From: Nocardioides zeae
Lineage (GTDB): Bacteria; Actinomycetota; Actinomycetes; Propionibacteriales; Nocardioidaceae
DNA: 64,000 bases
Assembly: GCF_010686755.1 (NCBI RefSeq)
Contig: NZ_JAAGXA010000002.1
Location: 124,001 to 188,000, forward strand
Direction: 5' to 3'
Shown here: positions 41,802 to 50,412 of the stretch, piece after piece
Layout: every line of letters starts with the position of its first letter
Numbering within the stretch: position 1 is the first letter of the stretch
Notes under the pieces: generated by a model
Databases searched by the model: none
Seen by the model: the letters and a program-made list of their open reading frames with translations, nothing else
Told to the model about the DNA's origin: nothing
Program-made: the position numbers and the translations under genes

Positions 41802-43415
41802 ATGAGCACTTCCACCGACCGCTCTACCGGCCGCTCCACCGGTCGCTCCGCGGGTCCCGGCACCGAGCACGTCGACGTCGTCGTAGTGGGCGCCGGCCTC
41901 TCGGGCATCGGCGCGGCGTACCGCCTGCAGACGGAGCGACCCGGCACGAGCTACGTCGTGCTCGAGGCCCGCGAGGCCATGGGCGGCACGTGGGACCTCT
42001 TCCGCTACCCGGGCGTGCGGTCCGACTCCGACATGTACACGCTCGGCTACTCCTTCAAGCCCTGGCGTGACGGTCGCTCGCTCGCCGACGGCCCGTCGAT
42101 CCTCCGCTACATCGAGGAGACGGCCGCCGAGTTCGGCATCGACGAGCACGTCCGGTACTCCTCCCGCGTCGTCGCCGCCGACTTCGACACCGCCACCTGC
42201 CGCTGGACCGTCGAGGTCGAGGACCCCCGCACCGGTGAGCGCCGCTCGCTGACCTGCGGCTTCCTCTACTCGTGCGCCGGCTACTACGACTACGACGAGC
42301 CCCACCACCCCGACCTGCCCGGCATCGAGGACTTCGCCGGCCAGGTCGTGCACCCGCAGTTCTGGCCCGAGGACCTCTCCTACGCCGACCAGCGCGTCGT
42401 CGTCATCGGCTCCGGCGCCACCGCGGTCACCCTCGTGCCGGCGATGCTCGCCGACCAGAGCGGGAACGGCGGGAGCGCACCCGCCGGCCACGTGACGATG
42501 CTGCAGCGCACCCCCACCTGGATCAGCGCCGTGCCCCGTGTCGACCGCAACGCCGAGCGGCTCAAGCGCGTCCTCCCGCCGGCTGCCGCGCACCACGCGA
42601 TCCGGGCCAAGAACATCGCGTTCTCCACGGCCTTCTACCAGTTCTGCCGCCGCCGGCCGCAGCAGGCGCGGAAGCTGCTCACCGGGCTGACGACCAAGTT
42701 CCTCGGCGACCCGCAGCTCGTCGCCGACCACTTCACCCCCACCTACGACCCGTGGGACCAGCGCCTCTGCGCCGTCCCCGGCGGCGACCTGTTCAAGGTG
42801 ATCAAGAGCGGCGCGGCCGAGGTCGTCACCGACCGGATCGCCTCCTTCCTGCCCGAGGGCATCCGGCTCGAGTCCGGCCGCGTGCTCGAGGCCGACGTCG
42901 TCGTCACCGCCACCGGCCTGCGCCTCCGGGCCTTCGGCGGCATCTCCCCGAGCGTCGACGGGGTCGAGGTGACGCTCCCCGAGCAGCACACCTGGAACGG
43001 CGCCATGGTCACCGGCATCCCCTCCTTCGCGGTCTGCATCGGCTACACGAACGCGTCCTGGACGCTGCGCGCCGACCTCACCCACCGCCTCGTGTGCAAG
43101 GTGCTGGCGTGGACCGCGGAGCACGGGTACGCCGCGGCCGTGCCCACCCCGGACGGCGACCTCGGCTCGCGACCGCTGCTCGACCTGGCCGCGGGCTACG
43201 TCCAGCGCTCCATCGACGCCTTCCCGCGCCAGGGCGACAAGGCGCCGTGGCGCGTGCGGCAGAACTACGTGCTCGACGCGGCGACCACCCTGCGCAGCGA
43301 CCTCGGTCGCACCCTGACCGGGCTGCGGCCGCGACCGACGGCCGTGCCCGCTGCGCCCGACACCGCTGCGACCGCTGCGACCGACACCGCCGAGCCCGGG
43401 CTGGTCGACGCATGA
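41802..43415 (+). CDS. Baeyer-Villiger-type flavin monooxygenase
   Basis: A 537-residue FAD/NADPH enzyme. It has the FAD Rossmann motif GAGLSG (about 30-35), the Baeyer-Villiger fingerprint FxGxxxHxxxWP as FAGQVVHPQFWP (residues 178-189) and the NADPH Rossmann motif VIGSGATAVT just after. It resembles the EthA-like class of actinobacterial monooxygenases, which insert oxygen into ketones to make esters or oxidise sulfur. The ATG at 41802 gives a 20-residue Ser/Thr/Arg-rich leader before the FAD strand. An alpha/beta hydrolase starts within its stop codon. Confidence 0.93.
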   Translation: MSTSTDRSTGRSTGRSAGPGTEHVDVVVVGAGLSGIGAAYRLQTERPGTSYVVLEAREAMGGTWDLFRYPGVRSDSDMYTLGYSFKPWRDGRSLADGPSILRYIEETAAEFGIDEHVRYSSRVVAADFDTATCRWTVEVEDPRTGERRSLTCGFLYSCAGYYDYDEPHHPDLPGIEDFAGQVVHPQFWPEDLSYADQRVVVIGSGATAVTLVPAMLADQSGNGGSAPAGHVTMLQRTPTWISAVPRVDRNAERLKRVLPPAAAHHAIRAKNIAFSTAFYQFCRRRPQQARKLLTGLTTKFLGDPQLVADHFTPTYDPWDQRLCAVPGGDLFKVIKSGAAEVVTDRIASFLPEGIRLESGRVLEADVVVTATGLRLRAFGGISPSVDGVEVTLPEQHTWNGAMVTGIPSFAVCIGYTNASWTLRADLTHRLVCKVLAWTAEHGYAAAVPTPDGDLGSRPLLDLAAGYVQRSIDAFPRQGDKAPWRVRQNYVLDAATTLRSDLGRTLTGLRPRPTAVPAAPDTAATAATDTAEPGLVDA

Positions 43416-44431
43416 GCGCCCCCGGGGAGGCGACCGTGGGCGACTGGCGACCCGACATCCTGGGCGAGGGCTTCGAGCAGGCCCGGATCGACCTCGGGCA
43501 GGACCCCGACGGCGAGGGCGGCGACGTGCACGCGGTGCTCGTGCGCCGCGTCGTACGCCCCGAGGAGACCGTCGTCGGCGCCGTGCTGTTCGTGCACGGC
43601 TTCTCCGACTACTTCTTCCAGACCGACCTCGCCCACCACTGCGCCGCCCGCGGACTGGCCTTCCACGCGCTCGACCTCCGCAAGTGCGGGCGCGCCCGGG
43701 AGCCCCACCAGACGGCGCACTACGCGAGCGACCTGGCGCTCTACGACACCGAGCTCGAGACCGCCCTCGCCACGATCGCCGCCGACCACCCCGGCGCGCC
43801 GGTCGTCGTGATGGGCCACTCGACCGGCGGGCTCGTGCTGCCGCTGTGGCTCGACCGCCGCCGTCGCGAGGACCGCGTCGCGCCCGTGGTGGGCCAGGTG
43901 CTCAACAGCCCCTGGTTCGACCTGCAGGGCAAGCCCGTCATGCGGGGACCCGTCACCCAGGCGCTCCGGGCGGTCTCCCGCGTGCAGCCCCTGCGCCGCC
44001 TCGACCTGCCCGTGACGACCGTCTACGGCGACGCCCTCCACGTCAGCGGGCGCGGCGAGTGGGACTACGACCTGGCCCTGCGTCCCCTCGCGGGCTTCCC
44101 GATCACGGTGGGCTGGCTCAACGCCGTACGCCGCGGTCACGCCACCCTGCACCGCGGCCTCGACGTGGGGGTGCCGTCGCTCGTGCTGCGGTCCGACCGC
44201 ACCAGCTTCTCGCGCCGCGTCACGGACGTGACCGACCGCTCCGACAACATCCTCGACGTGCGCCAGATCGCCCGGTGGGCCGGATGCCTCGGCGGCGAGA
44301 CCCACGTCGTGCCCGTCGCCGGCGCCCGGCACGACGTGTTCCTCTCGCTCGCCGAGCCCCGCGCCGCGGCGTACGCGGCCCTCGACCGGTGGCTCGACGC
44401 GCACCTCCCCGCCGACGTGCCCACCTCCTGA
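43412..44431 (+). CDS. Alpha/beta hydrolase (lysophospholipase/monoglyceride-lipase-like)
   Basis: A 339-residue serine hydrolase. The nucleophile elbow GHSTGG places Ser137; the oxyanion motif is FVHGFSDY, and the catalytic His is in GARHDVFLS near the C-terminus. ATGA overlap with the monooxygenase gene shows coupled translation. The likely job is to cleave the ester or lactone that the monooxygenase makes, giving an alcohol and acid for further degradation. The protein belongs to the serine aminopeptidase S33-type hydrolases. Confidence 0.9.
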   Translation: MSAPGEATVGDWRPDILGEGFEQARIDLGQDPDGEGGDVHAVLVRRVVRPEETVVGAVLFVHGFSDYFFQTDLAHHCAARGLAFHALDLRKCGRAREPHQTAHYASDLALYDTELETALATIAADHPGAPVVVMGHSTGGLVLPLWLDRRRREDRVAPVVGQVLNSPWFDLQGKPVMRGPVTQALRAVSRVQPLRRLDLPVTTVYGDALHVSGRGEWDYDLALRPLAGFPITVGWLNAVRRGHATLHRGLDVGVPSLVLRSDRTSFSRRVTDVTDRSDNILDVRQIARWAGCLGGETHVVPVAGARHDVFLSLAEPRAAAYAALDRWLDAHLPADVPTS

Positions 44432-44465
44432 CCGGGGGCCGCGCCCGGGCCGGGGTCGCGCCCGG

Positions 44466-44658
44466 GGAAAGAAAACGCGGACCAGGAAAGAAAACGCGGA
44501 CCGGTCGGTGCCCGGCCCTCGACGGGCGAAAGAGAACGCGGACGGCGAGGTCCGACACGCCGAGGCCAGGGGCCTTCCGGTCCGCGTTTTCTTTTCGAGC
44601 GAGGACCCCGCCGCGCACTTTCCTCGGCCCGGTCGGGTCCGTCCGCGTTTTCTTCTCC
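44466..44658. repeat. Five copies of a GAAAACGCGGAC element, three direct and two inverted
   Basis: Plus-strand copies of GAAAG(A/G)(A/G)AACGCGGAC lie at 44466-44483, 44485-44502 and 44528-44543; inverted copies at 44577-44596 and 44641-44658. The second direct and first inverted copies match over about 20 bases and would form a long stem. They fill the 343-base gap between the hydrolase and the beta-helix gene. Confidence 0.9.
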
Positions 44659-44661
44659 CAC

Positions 44662-44713
44662 GAGCCCCCGGCCCGAGCCCCCGGCCCGAGCCCCCGGCCC
44701 GAGCCCCTCGCCC
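44662..44713 (+). repeat. Four 13-base tandem repeats (GAGCCCCCGGCCC)
   Basis: Three perfect copies (44662-44700) and a fourth with one change, placed 60 bases before the start of the beta-helix gene. Purely C-rich on this strand; role unknown. Confidence 0.85.
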
Positions 44714-44774
44714 GCGCGGGGGTGACCTGGCGGAAACCGTCGCCACGGGGCACGGGGAGGCCTACCCTCCGACC

Positions 44775-46745
44775 ATGCCCTCCCTCCCGTTCCACCGGCG
44801 TGCACGGCGTGGTGGCGCCGCCGTCCTGCTCGTGCTCGCCCTGACGGTGCTGCTCGGCGCCCAGGGCTCCCCCGTCGCGGCCCAGTCCGCCGACGCCGCT
44901 GCCATCGACAGCTCCGCCGCAGCCGCCGCTGCCACCGCTGCCGCCGCTGCTCCGACCGGCCGTGTCTTCTGGGTCGCGACCAACGGCAACGACGCGAACC
45001 CCGGCACGTCGGCGGCGCCGTGGAAGGACCTCCGCCAGTCGATGCAGAAGCTGCGGGCGGGCGACACCCTGTTCGTGAAGGGCGGGCGCTACGCGTCGCC
45101 GAACAGCTACGTGATCCGGCCCAACGGTCTCGCGGCGGGCACGCCCGACAAGCGGATCACCGTGCAGGCCGCCAACGACCAGGTGTTCCTCGACGAGCCG
45201 CTGGCCATCGACAACGCGCAGTACTGGACGTTCGACGGCTTCAACATCTCCGGCAACGGCGCGCGCTACCGCGACACGACGGAGCCCCCGGGCTACCTGG
45301 TGCAGTTCGTGGGCGGCACGGGCTGGATCCTGCGCAACTCGAAGATCTGCTGCTTCGGCACCTACGGGATGGTCCAGGTGTGGGGCCAGCCGAAGGACTG
45401 GACCATCAGCCACAACACGATCTGGTCCAACCCCGGTCGCGGCGCGGCGGCGGATACCGACCACCTGATCTACGTGCACCCGAACACGGGCTCCGGGCCG
45501 GGCTACATCGAGCGCAACGTGCTGGCCGGCTCCTCCAACGGCTCCAACATCAAGCTGGGCGCCTCGTCGCAGACGACGGCGAACGCGGGCACGTCGGGCA
45601 TCACGATCCGGCGCAACACCTTCCTCGGCGCTTGGACGAACGTCCGCCTGGCCTTCGAGACCGCCGGGTCGCTGATCGAGGACAACATCATGCTCGGCGC
45701 GACCCGCGACTGGCCGGACGGTCCGGCGTCGGTGCAGCCGTACTGCCTCGACGGGCGCGGCAACGTGACGCGCACGGACCTCTGGTACGGCCCGCCCACG
45801 CGGCGTCACACCGACCCGATCCGCGGCACGTACTGCCGCTACTCCGGCCAGTGGACCGACCAGGGCGGCCACGTGAAGCGCGACCCGCGGCTGCCGGTGT
45901 CGACCAGCGCGGTCTACAACCAGCGCTCGCTCTCGTCCCTCGACCAGTCGCAGTTCCTGCCGCGCGACGTGCCGGCCCGGTCCTACGGCCGGTTCAGCCA
46001 GTTCGACCAGGCGCTCACGGGCGACTGGGACGGCGACGGCGTCGACACGCCCGCCGGGGTGCTGGGCAACCGGGTGCACCTGACCAACGAGGCGTCCGAC
46101 GCGGGCTCCGTGGAGTACGTGGCCCCCGGCTCCGGCGAGTCCGAGCGCATCATCACGTTCGGCAAGGTCGGCTGGCGCTTCGTCGCGGGCGACTGGGACG
46201 GGGACGGCACCGACGAGCTCGGCGTCTTCGACCCCGCCACGGCGACGTTCCACCTGCGCACGCAGGAGGGTCGCATCGGGTCGTTCTCGTTCGGCTCCCG
46301 CAGCCGCAGCTACGAGCCGATCGCCGGCGACTGGAACGGCGACGGCAAGGACGAGGTCGGCCTGCTCGACACCAAGACCAAGGTGTTCGCGATCCGCACG
46401 AGCGCCACGACGGCGACGAGCTTCCAGTTCGGGGCGGTCTCCGCGGCGTACCAGGTCACCACGGGCGACTGGGACGGCGACGGCAAGGACGAGATCGGCA
46501 TGTGGCGGGTCGCGAACCGCACGTTCGCGCTGCGGCACTGCGTGACCGCCACCTGCGAGCAGGCGCCGACGGGCATCGTGATGGGCACGCAGGCGCTGGC
46601 GCCGTACTACCAGCCCATCGGCGGCACGTGGGAGCGCGGCCAGCGCACCGACACCATCGGTGTCGTGCTCTGGACGCAGTGGCTCCGCGCCCGGCAGAAC
46701 GCGAACCCGACGACCTTCTACCCGACCCGCAACTACGAGGGCTGA
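44775..46745 (+). CDS. Secreted beta-helix protein with FG-GAP/VCBS-like C-terminal repeats
   Basis: A 656-residue exported protein: signal peptide (about 1-38, cut after PVAAQ), an Ala-rich linker, a right-handed parallel beta-helix region (about 60-330; starts VFWVATNGNDANPGTSAAPW, as in pectate-lyase-like DUF1565 proteins), then four calcium-binding repeats of the GDWDGDG/GDWNGDG type (about residues 415-580). The combination suggests an extracellular polysaccharide-binding or -cleaving protein. The repeats (aDxDxDG pattern) should bind calcium. No catalytic residue set is evident to me. Monocistronic behind a repeat-filled gap. Confidence 0.85.
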   Translation: MPSLPFHRRARRGGAAVLLVLALTVLLGAQGSPVAAQSADAAAIDSSAAAAAATAAAAAPTGRVFWVATNGNDANPGTSAAPWKDLRQSMQKLRAGDTLFVKGGRYASPNSYVIRPNGLAAGTPDKRITVQAANDQVFLDEPLAIDNAQYWTFDGFNISGNGARYRDTTEPPGYLVQFVGGTGWILRNSKICCFGTYGMVQVWGQPKDWTISHNTIWSNPGRGAAADTDHLIYVHPNTGSGPGYIERNVLAGSSNGSNIKLGASSQTTANAGTSGITIRRNTFLGAWTNVRLAFETAGSLIEDNIMLGATRDWPDGPASVQPYCLDGRGNVTRTDLWYGPPTRRHTDPIRGTYCRYSGQWTDQGGHVKRDPRLPVSTSAVYNQRSLSSLDQSQFLPRDVPARSYGRFSQFDQALTGDWDGDGVDTPAGVLGNRVHLTNEASDAGSVEYVAPGSGESERIITFGKVGWRFVAGDWDGDGTDELGVFDPATATFHLRTQEGRIGSFSFGSRSRSYEPIAGDWNGDGKDEVGLLDTKTKVFAIRTSATTATSFQFGAVSAAYQVTTGDWDGDGKDEIGMWRVANRTFALRHCVTATCEQAPTGIVMGTQALAPYYQPIGGTWERGQRTDTIGVVLWTQWLRARQNANPTTFYPTRNYEG

Positions 46746-46769
46746 CCGCGCGCCCGCCACCGGAGGGGG

Positions 46770-49091
46770 ATGATGGCGGACATGGGACGAGATGACGCGA
46801 CCCCCGCCGTCGCCAACATCGACGAGACCGCGCTGACGGTCGGCAAGCCGAAGCAGCGTGCCGTCGGGGTGCCGGCTGTGACGCACGCGATGCAGATCGC
46901 GGTGGAGCAGATGGGTCCCGTGCGCACCGGCGAGACCCTGCGGCTGGTCAACCAGAAGCACGGGTTCGACTGCCCGGGCTGCGCGTGGCCGGAGGGCGAC
47001 CACCGGAGCGCGGCGGAGTTCTGCGAGAACGGGGCGAAGGCCGTCGCCGAGGAGGCGACGCGACGCCGGGTGCCGCCGGAGTTCTTCGCCGCCCACTCCG
47101 TGGCCGAGCTGGCGACCTGGGACGACTTCGCCCTCGGCCAGCAGGGCCGGCTCACCCACCCGATGCTGCTCGACGAGGGGGCCACGCACTACCGGCCCGT
47201 GACGTGGGAGGAGGCGTACGCCGTGGTGGCCGACGAGGTCGCCGCGCTCGACTCCCCCGACGAGCTGGTCTTCTACACGTCGGGCCGCACGTCCAACGAG
47301 GCCGCCTTCTTGTGGCAGCTCCTGGCCCGGGGCCTCGGCACCAACAACCTCCCCGACTGCTCCAACATGTGCCACGAGTCGTCGGGCTCCGCGCTGACGG
47401 AGACCATCGGCATCGGCAAGGGATCGGTCTCGCTGCACGACGTCGAGACCGCCGAGCTCGTCATCGTCGCGGGCCAGAACCCCGGCACGAACCACCCCCG
47501 CATGCTGTCGGCGCTGGAGAAGACGAAGCGCAACGGTGGCACGGTCGTCGCGGTCAACCCGCTGCAGGAGGCGGGCCTGCTGCGCTTCGACAACCCCCAG
47601 AAAGCCCGTGGCGTCGTGGGCCGCGGCACGCCGATCGCCGACGTGTTCCTCCAGGTGCGGCTCGGCGGTGACCAGGCGCTGTTCCAGGCGCTCGGCGCGC
47701 TCCTCCTCGCGGCCGAGGAGGCCGCCCCCGGCACCGTCCTCGACCACGCGTTCGTCGAGGAGCGCACCCGGGGCTTCGCGGAGTACGCCGCGCACCTCGC
47801 CGCGCTCGACTGGGACGACGTCGCGACCGCCACCGGCCTGGAGCGGGAGCAGATCGAGGAGGTCGCCCGGCTGCTGCTGGGCTCGCGCTCCACCATCGTC
47901 TGCTGGGCGATGGGCCTCACCCAGCACAAGCACTCCGTCGCCACGCTCCGCGACGTCGTCAACCTCCTGCTCCTGCAGGGCAACATCGGCCGCCCCGGCG
48001 CCGGCGTGTGCCCCGTCCGCGGCCACTCCAACGTGCAGGGCGACCGCACCATGGGGATCTTCGAGCAGATGCCGGAGTGGTTCCACGACCACCTCGACGC
48101 GGAGTTCGGGTTCGCCTCGCCCCGCGAGCACGGCTGGGACACCGTCGCGGCCATCGAGGCCATGGCGGCCGGCCGGGCCAAGGTCTTCCTCGGCATGGGC
48201 GGCAACTTCGCCCGCGCCACCCCCGACAGCGCCGTCACCGAGGCGGCGCTCCGCTCCCTCGACCTCACGGTGCAGGTGTCGACGAAGCTCAACCGCTCCC
48301 ACGTCGTGCACGGGCGGCGCGCGCTCGTCCTGCCGACGCTCGGGCGCACCGAGGCCGACGTGCGGGCCAGCGGCCCGCAGCGCGTCACCGTCGAGGACTC
48401 CATGAGCGCCGTCCACGCCTCCCAGGGACGGCTGGCCCCCGCCAGCGACGAGCTGCGGAGCGAGGTGGCGATCATCTCCGAGCTCGCCGAGCGGCTCCTG
48501 GAGGGCCGGGACAACGCTCCCCGGGCCGACTGGCGCGCGTTCCGCGACGACTACGCGACGATCCGGGCGTCGATCTCCCGCGTCGTACCGGGGTTCGAGG
48601 ACTTCGAGGCGAAGATCGACGTGCCCGGCGGGTTCGTGCTGCCGCACCGACCGCGGGACGAGCGGGGCTTCACGACGCCGTCCGGCAAGGCGGAGTTCAC
48701 GGTGAACGAGCTGGAGTACCCGCACGTGCCCGCGGGCCGCCTGCTGCTGCAGACGCTGCGGTCGCACGACCAGTACAACACCACGATCTACGGCAAGGAC
48801 GACCGCTACCGGGGCATCCACGGCGGTCGCCGGGTCGTGCTCGTGCACGCCGACGACCTCGCCGAGCAGGGTCTGGCCGACGGGGACGTGGTGGACCTGG
48901 TGTCGGAGTGGAGCGACGGCGAGCGCCGCGCCCAGGCCTTCCGCTGCGTGGCCTACAGCACACCGCGCGGGTGCGCCGCGGCGTACTACCCCGAGACCAA
49001 CGTGCTCGTGCCGCTCGGTTCCTACGCCGACACGTCCCGCACACCGACGTCGAAGTCCGTCGTCGTGCGCCTCGAGCCCCGCGACCGATAG
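46770..49091 (+). CDS. FdhF/YdeP-family molybdopterin oxidoreductase
   Basis: A 773-residue protein of the formate-dehydrogenase-alpha-like group usually called FdhF or YdeP. Near the N-terminus HGFDCPGCAWPEGD has only one CxxC pair (Cys68, Cys71), and Cys83 is nearby (EFCENGAKA). Typical molybdopterin-binding segments follow: YTSGRTSNEAAFLWQ, GTNNLPDCSNMCHESSG, GHSNVQGDRTMG and the C-terminal dinucleotide-binding domain (TLRSHDQYNTTIYG). Its electron partner and true substrate are unknown; formate is only a family guess. Alternative ATGs at 46773 and 46782 have better spacing to the GGAGGGGG site. STAS and kinase genes follow closely. Confidence 0.88.
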   Translation: MMADMGRDDATPAVANIDETALTVGKPKQRAVGVPAVTHAMQIAVEQMGPVRTGETLRLVNQKHGFDCPGCAWPEGDHRSAAEFCENGAKAVAEEATRRRVPPEFFAAHSVAELATWDDFALGQQGRLTHPMLLDEGATHYRPVTWEEAYAVVADEVAALDSPDELVFYTSGRTSNEAAFLWQLLARGLGTNNLPDCSNMCHESSGSALTETIGIGKGSVSLHDVETAELVIVAGQNPGTNHPRMLSALEKTKRNGGTVVAVNPLQEAGLLRFDNPQKARGVVGRGTPIADVFLQVRLGGDQALFQALGALLLAAEEAAPGTVLDHAFVEERTRGFAEYAAHLAALDWDDVATATGLEREQIEEVARLLLGSRSTIVCWAMGLTQHKHSVATLRDVVNLLLLQGNIGRPGAGVCPVRGHSNVQGDRTMGIFEQMPEWFHDHLDAEFGFASPREHGWDTVAAIEAMAAGRAKVFLGMGGNFARATPDSAVTEAALRSLDLTVQVSTKLNRSHVVHGRRALVLPTLGRTEADVRASGPQRVTVEDSMSAVHASQGRLAPASDELRSEVAIISELAERLLEGRDNAPRADWRAFRDDYATIRASISRVVPGFEDFEAKIDVPGGFVLPHRPRDERGFTTPSGKAEFTVNELEYPHVPAGRLLLQTLRSHDQYNTTIYGKDDRYRGIHGGRRVVLVHADDLAEQGLADGDVVDLVSEWSDGERRAQAFRCVAYSTPRGCAAAYYPETNVLVPLGSYADTSRTPTSKSVVVRLEPRDR

Positions 49092-49101
49092 GTTCTCCCC
49101 C

Positions 49102-49419
49102 ATGGAGGAGCCCCCCTTCGCGTCCGTGGTGGACCCCGCCACGCGCACGGTGACCGTGACCGGCGGCGTCTGGGGGTTCCGCGACGTCGAGGAGCTCGAC
49201 CGCGCGATCACGACGGCCTCCACGGGCCTCACGCAGTCGATCACCCTCGACCTCACCCGCGCCGAGTTCCTGCCCAGCCTCGGGATCGGCACGCTGCTGT
49301 CGCTGCGCCGCCGCATGCGGCTGCACGGCGCCGACCTCACCGTCGTCGCCGCACCGGGCACCGTCGCCCACCGCGTCCTCATGATCACGGGCGTCGAGGT
49401 GGTGGAGAGCGATGGCTGA
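49102..49419 (+). CDS. STAS-domain anti-sigma-factor antagonist (non-canonical)
   Basis: A 105-residue single STAS domain, the size of SpoIIAA/RsbV. In the phosphorylation loop, where RsbV-type proteins have DSSGLG, this one reads FLPSLGIGTLL: the first Ser (Ser59) is kept but the usually phosphorylated second Ser is Leu60. It starts ten bases after the molybdoprotein and overlaps the RsbW-like kinase gene by eight bases, the classical antagonist/kinase order. It should bind the kinase and release a sigma factor; how it is switched is unclear. Confidence 0.88.
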   Translation: MEEPPFASVVDPATRTVTVTGGVWGFRDVEELDRAITTASTGLTQSITLDLTRAEFLPSLGIGTLLSLRRRMRLHGADLTVVAAPGTVAHRVLMITGVEVVESDG

Positions 49420-49897
49420 GGTGGTGGCCTTCGAGACCGAGGTGCCGTTCACGAGCCGCGGGGCCGACCTCGCCCGGCGCCTCCTCCGGCACCACCTCGC
49501 GACCGCCGGCACCACCCAGGTCGTGGGGGAGAACGCGCTGCTCGTGCTCCACGAGCTGGTCGCCAACAGCCTCGACCACGGCTTCCCCTGCCCCAACGAG
49601 ACCCTGCACCTCGCCTGGGAGACGTCGCCCGAGGCCGTCGTGCTGCGGGTCACCGACCACGGTCCCCACCCCCGGTGCGAGCGCTGCCACCCCCACCGGG
49701 CCCCGGCGGCCGGGCTCCCCCCGGTGACCGCCGACGGCGCGCGGCTACAGGTCCAGCAGCCCGAGCTCGACGCGCCCCGCGGCCGCGGGCTGCTCATCGT
49801 CGACGGGCTCTCCGACCGGTGGGAGGTCACGACCCACGCCGGAGCGACGACCGTCGAGGTGCACCTGACGACCGCCGCCGACCCGAAGGCGGGCTGA
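49412..49897 (+). CDS. RsbW-like anti-sigma-factor serine kinase (HATPase)
   Basis: A 161-residue GHKL ATPase of the RsbW/SpoIIAB type. The N box ELVANSLDHG, the G1-like VTDHGPHPR and the G2-like GRGLLIVDGLSDRW are present. Between them is an unusual HPRCERCHPH insert with a CxxC that could bind a metal or respond to redox. Such kinases hold a sigma factor and phosphorylate the STAS antagonist. Translation is coupled to the STAS gene (8-base overlap). The sigma partner is not in the window's immediate vicinity. Confidence 0.88.
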   Translation: MAEVVAFETEVPFTSRGADLARRLLRHHLATAGTTQVVGENALLVLHELVANSLDHGFPCPNETLHLAWETSPEAVVLRVTDHGPHPRCERCHPHRAPAAGLPPVTADGARLQVQQPELDAPRGRGLLIVDGLSDRWEVTTHAGATTVEVHLTTAADPKAG

Positions 49898-49917
49898 GGC
49901 TCCCCCCTGGCCGACCT

Positions 49918-50000
49918 CCGGACGTCATGCGAACCGCGGGCCCCGGGCACCGCACCGCATGACGTCCTGGGTACGGCGCGGGGTCGCCGGCGACGTACCC
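49918..50000 (+). repeat. Twin-palindrome intergenic element, copy 1
   Basis: Arms GGACGTCATGCG (49920-49931) and CGCATGACGTCC (49956-49967) are perfect 12-base inverted repeats, followed by a second inverted repeat GGTACG (49970) and CGTACC (49994). It is one of three copies in the gap 49898-50514. Confidence 0.9.
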
Positions 50001-50087
50001 GGACCCGCGCAGGGGGCGCGCCTGGCGTGCGCGGGCGCTCGCCGGGTCGCGGCGGGGTCGCGGCGCGCGGGCGCTCGTCGGGGGCGC

Positions 50088-50143
50088 GAAATGTGCGGCT
50101 GGGACAGGACCGGCGCGATCCGGGCGGCACCAACCGCACACTC
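50088..50143 (+). repeat. TGTGC-type palindromic element between twin palindromes 1 and 2
   Basis: GAAATGTGCGGCTGGGACAG, then AACCGCACACTC. The outer stem TGTGCGG/CCGCACA is perfect. Same family as the elements at 7419, 30765 and 50277. Confidence 0.85.
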
Positions 50144-50169
50144 CTGCCCCCTCCCCTCGCCGTCCCCCG

Positions 50170-50251
50170 CCGGACGTCATGCGGACCGCGGGTCCCGGGC
50201 GCCGCGCCGCATGACGTCCCGGTACGGCGCGGGCTCACCGACGACGTACCC
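50170..50251 (+). repeat. Twin-palindrome intergenic element, copy 2
   Basis: GGACGTCATGCG (50172-50183) with CGCATGACGTCC (50208-50219), then GGTACG (50221) with CGTACC (50245). The spacer also keeps ACCGCGGG-CCGGGC. Confidence 0.9.
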
Positions 50252-50276
50252 ACGCCCCCGCACGGATCCGAGGCCA

Positions 50277-50333
50277 CGCACTGTGCAGCTGGGACCCGCC
50301 CCACCCGACCCCAGCCGCACCAACCGCACACTT
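50277..50333 (+). repeat. TGTGC-type palindromic element between twin palindromes 2 and 3
   Basis: CACTGTGCAGCTGGGACC, inner CTGGG/CCCAG stem, then AACCGCACACTTCC. Fourth locus of the family. Confidence 0.8.
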
Positions 50334-50335
50334 CC

Positions 50336-50401
50336 GGCCGCACCCCGGCCGCACCCCGGCCGCACCCCGGCCGCACCCCGGCCGCACCCCGCCCGCACCC
50401 C
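50336..50401 (+). repeat. 11-base tandem repeat (GGCCGCACCCC), about six copies
   Basis: Five perfect copies (50336-50390) and a sixth with one change, placed between a TGTGC-type element and twin palindrome 3. Confidence 0.95.
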
Positions 50402-50412
50402 GCCACCACCCA

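Noticed and set aside
39786..43124. A 1112-codon open frame on the minus strand across the AraC and monooxygenase genes
   Set aside because: Only its last 296 codons (the NmrA-like protein) show protein-like composition. The rest is an Arg/Gly/His-rich antisense shadow of genes with clear homology on the other frames.
44220..49388. A 1722-codon open frame on the minus strand
   Set aside because: It is antisense to the beta-helix and molybdoprotein genes, which have clear domains. Long antisense frames are expected in DNA of this GC content.
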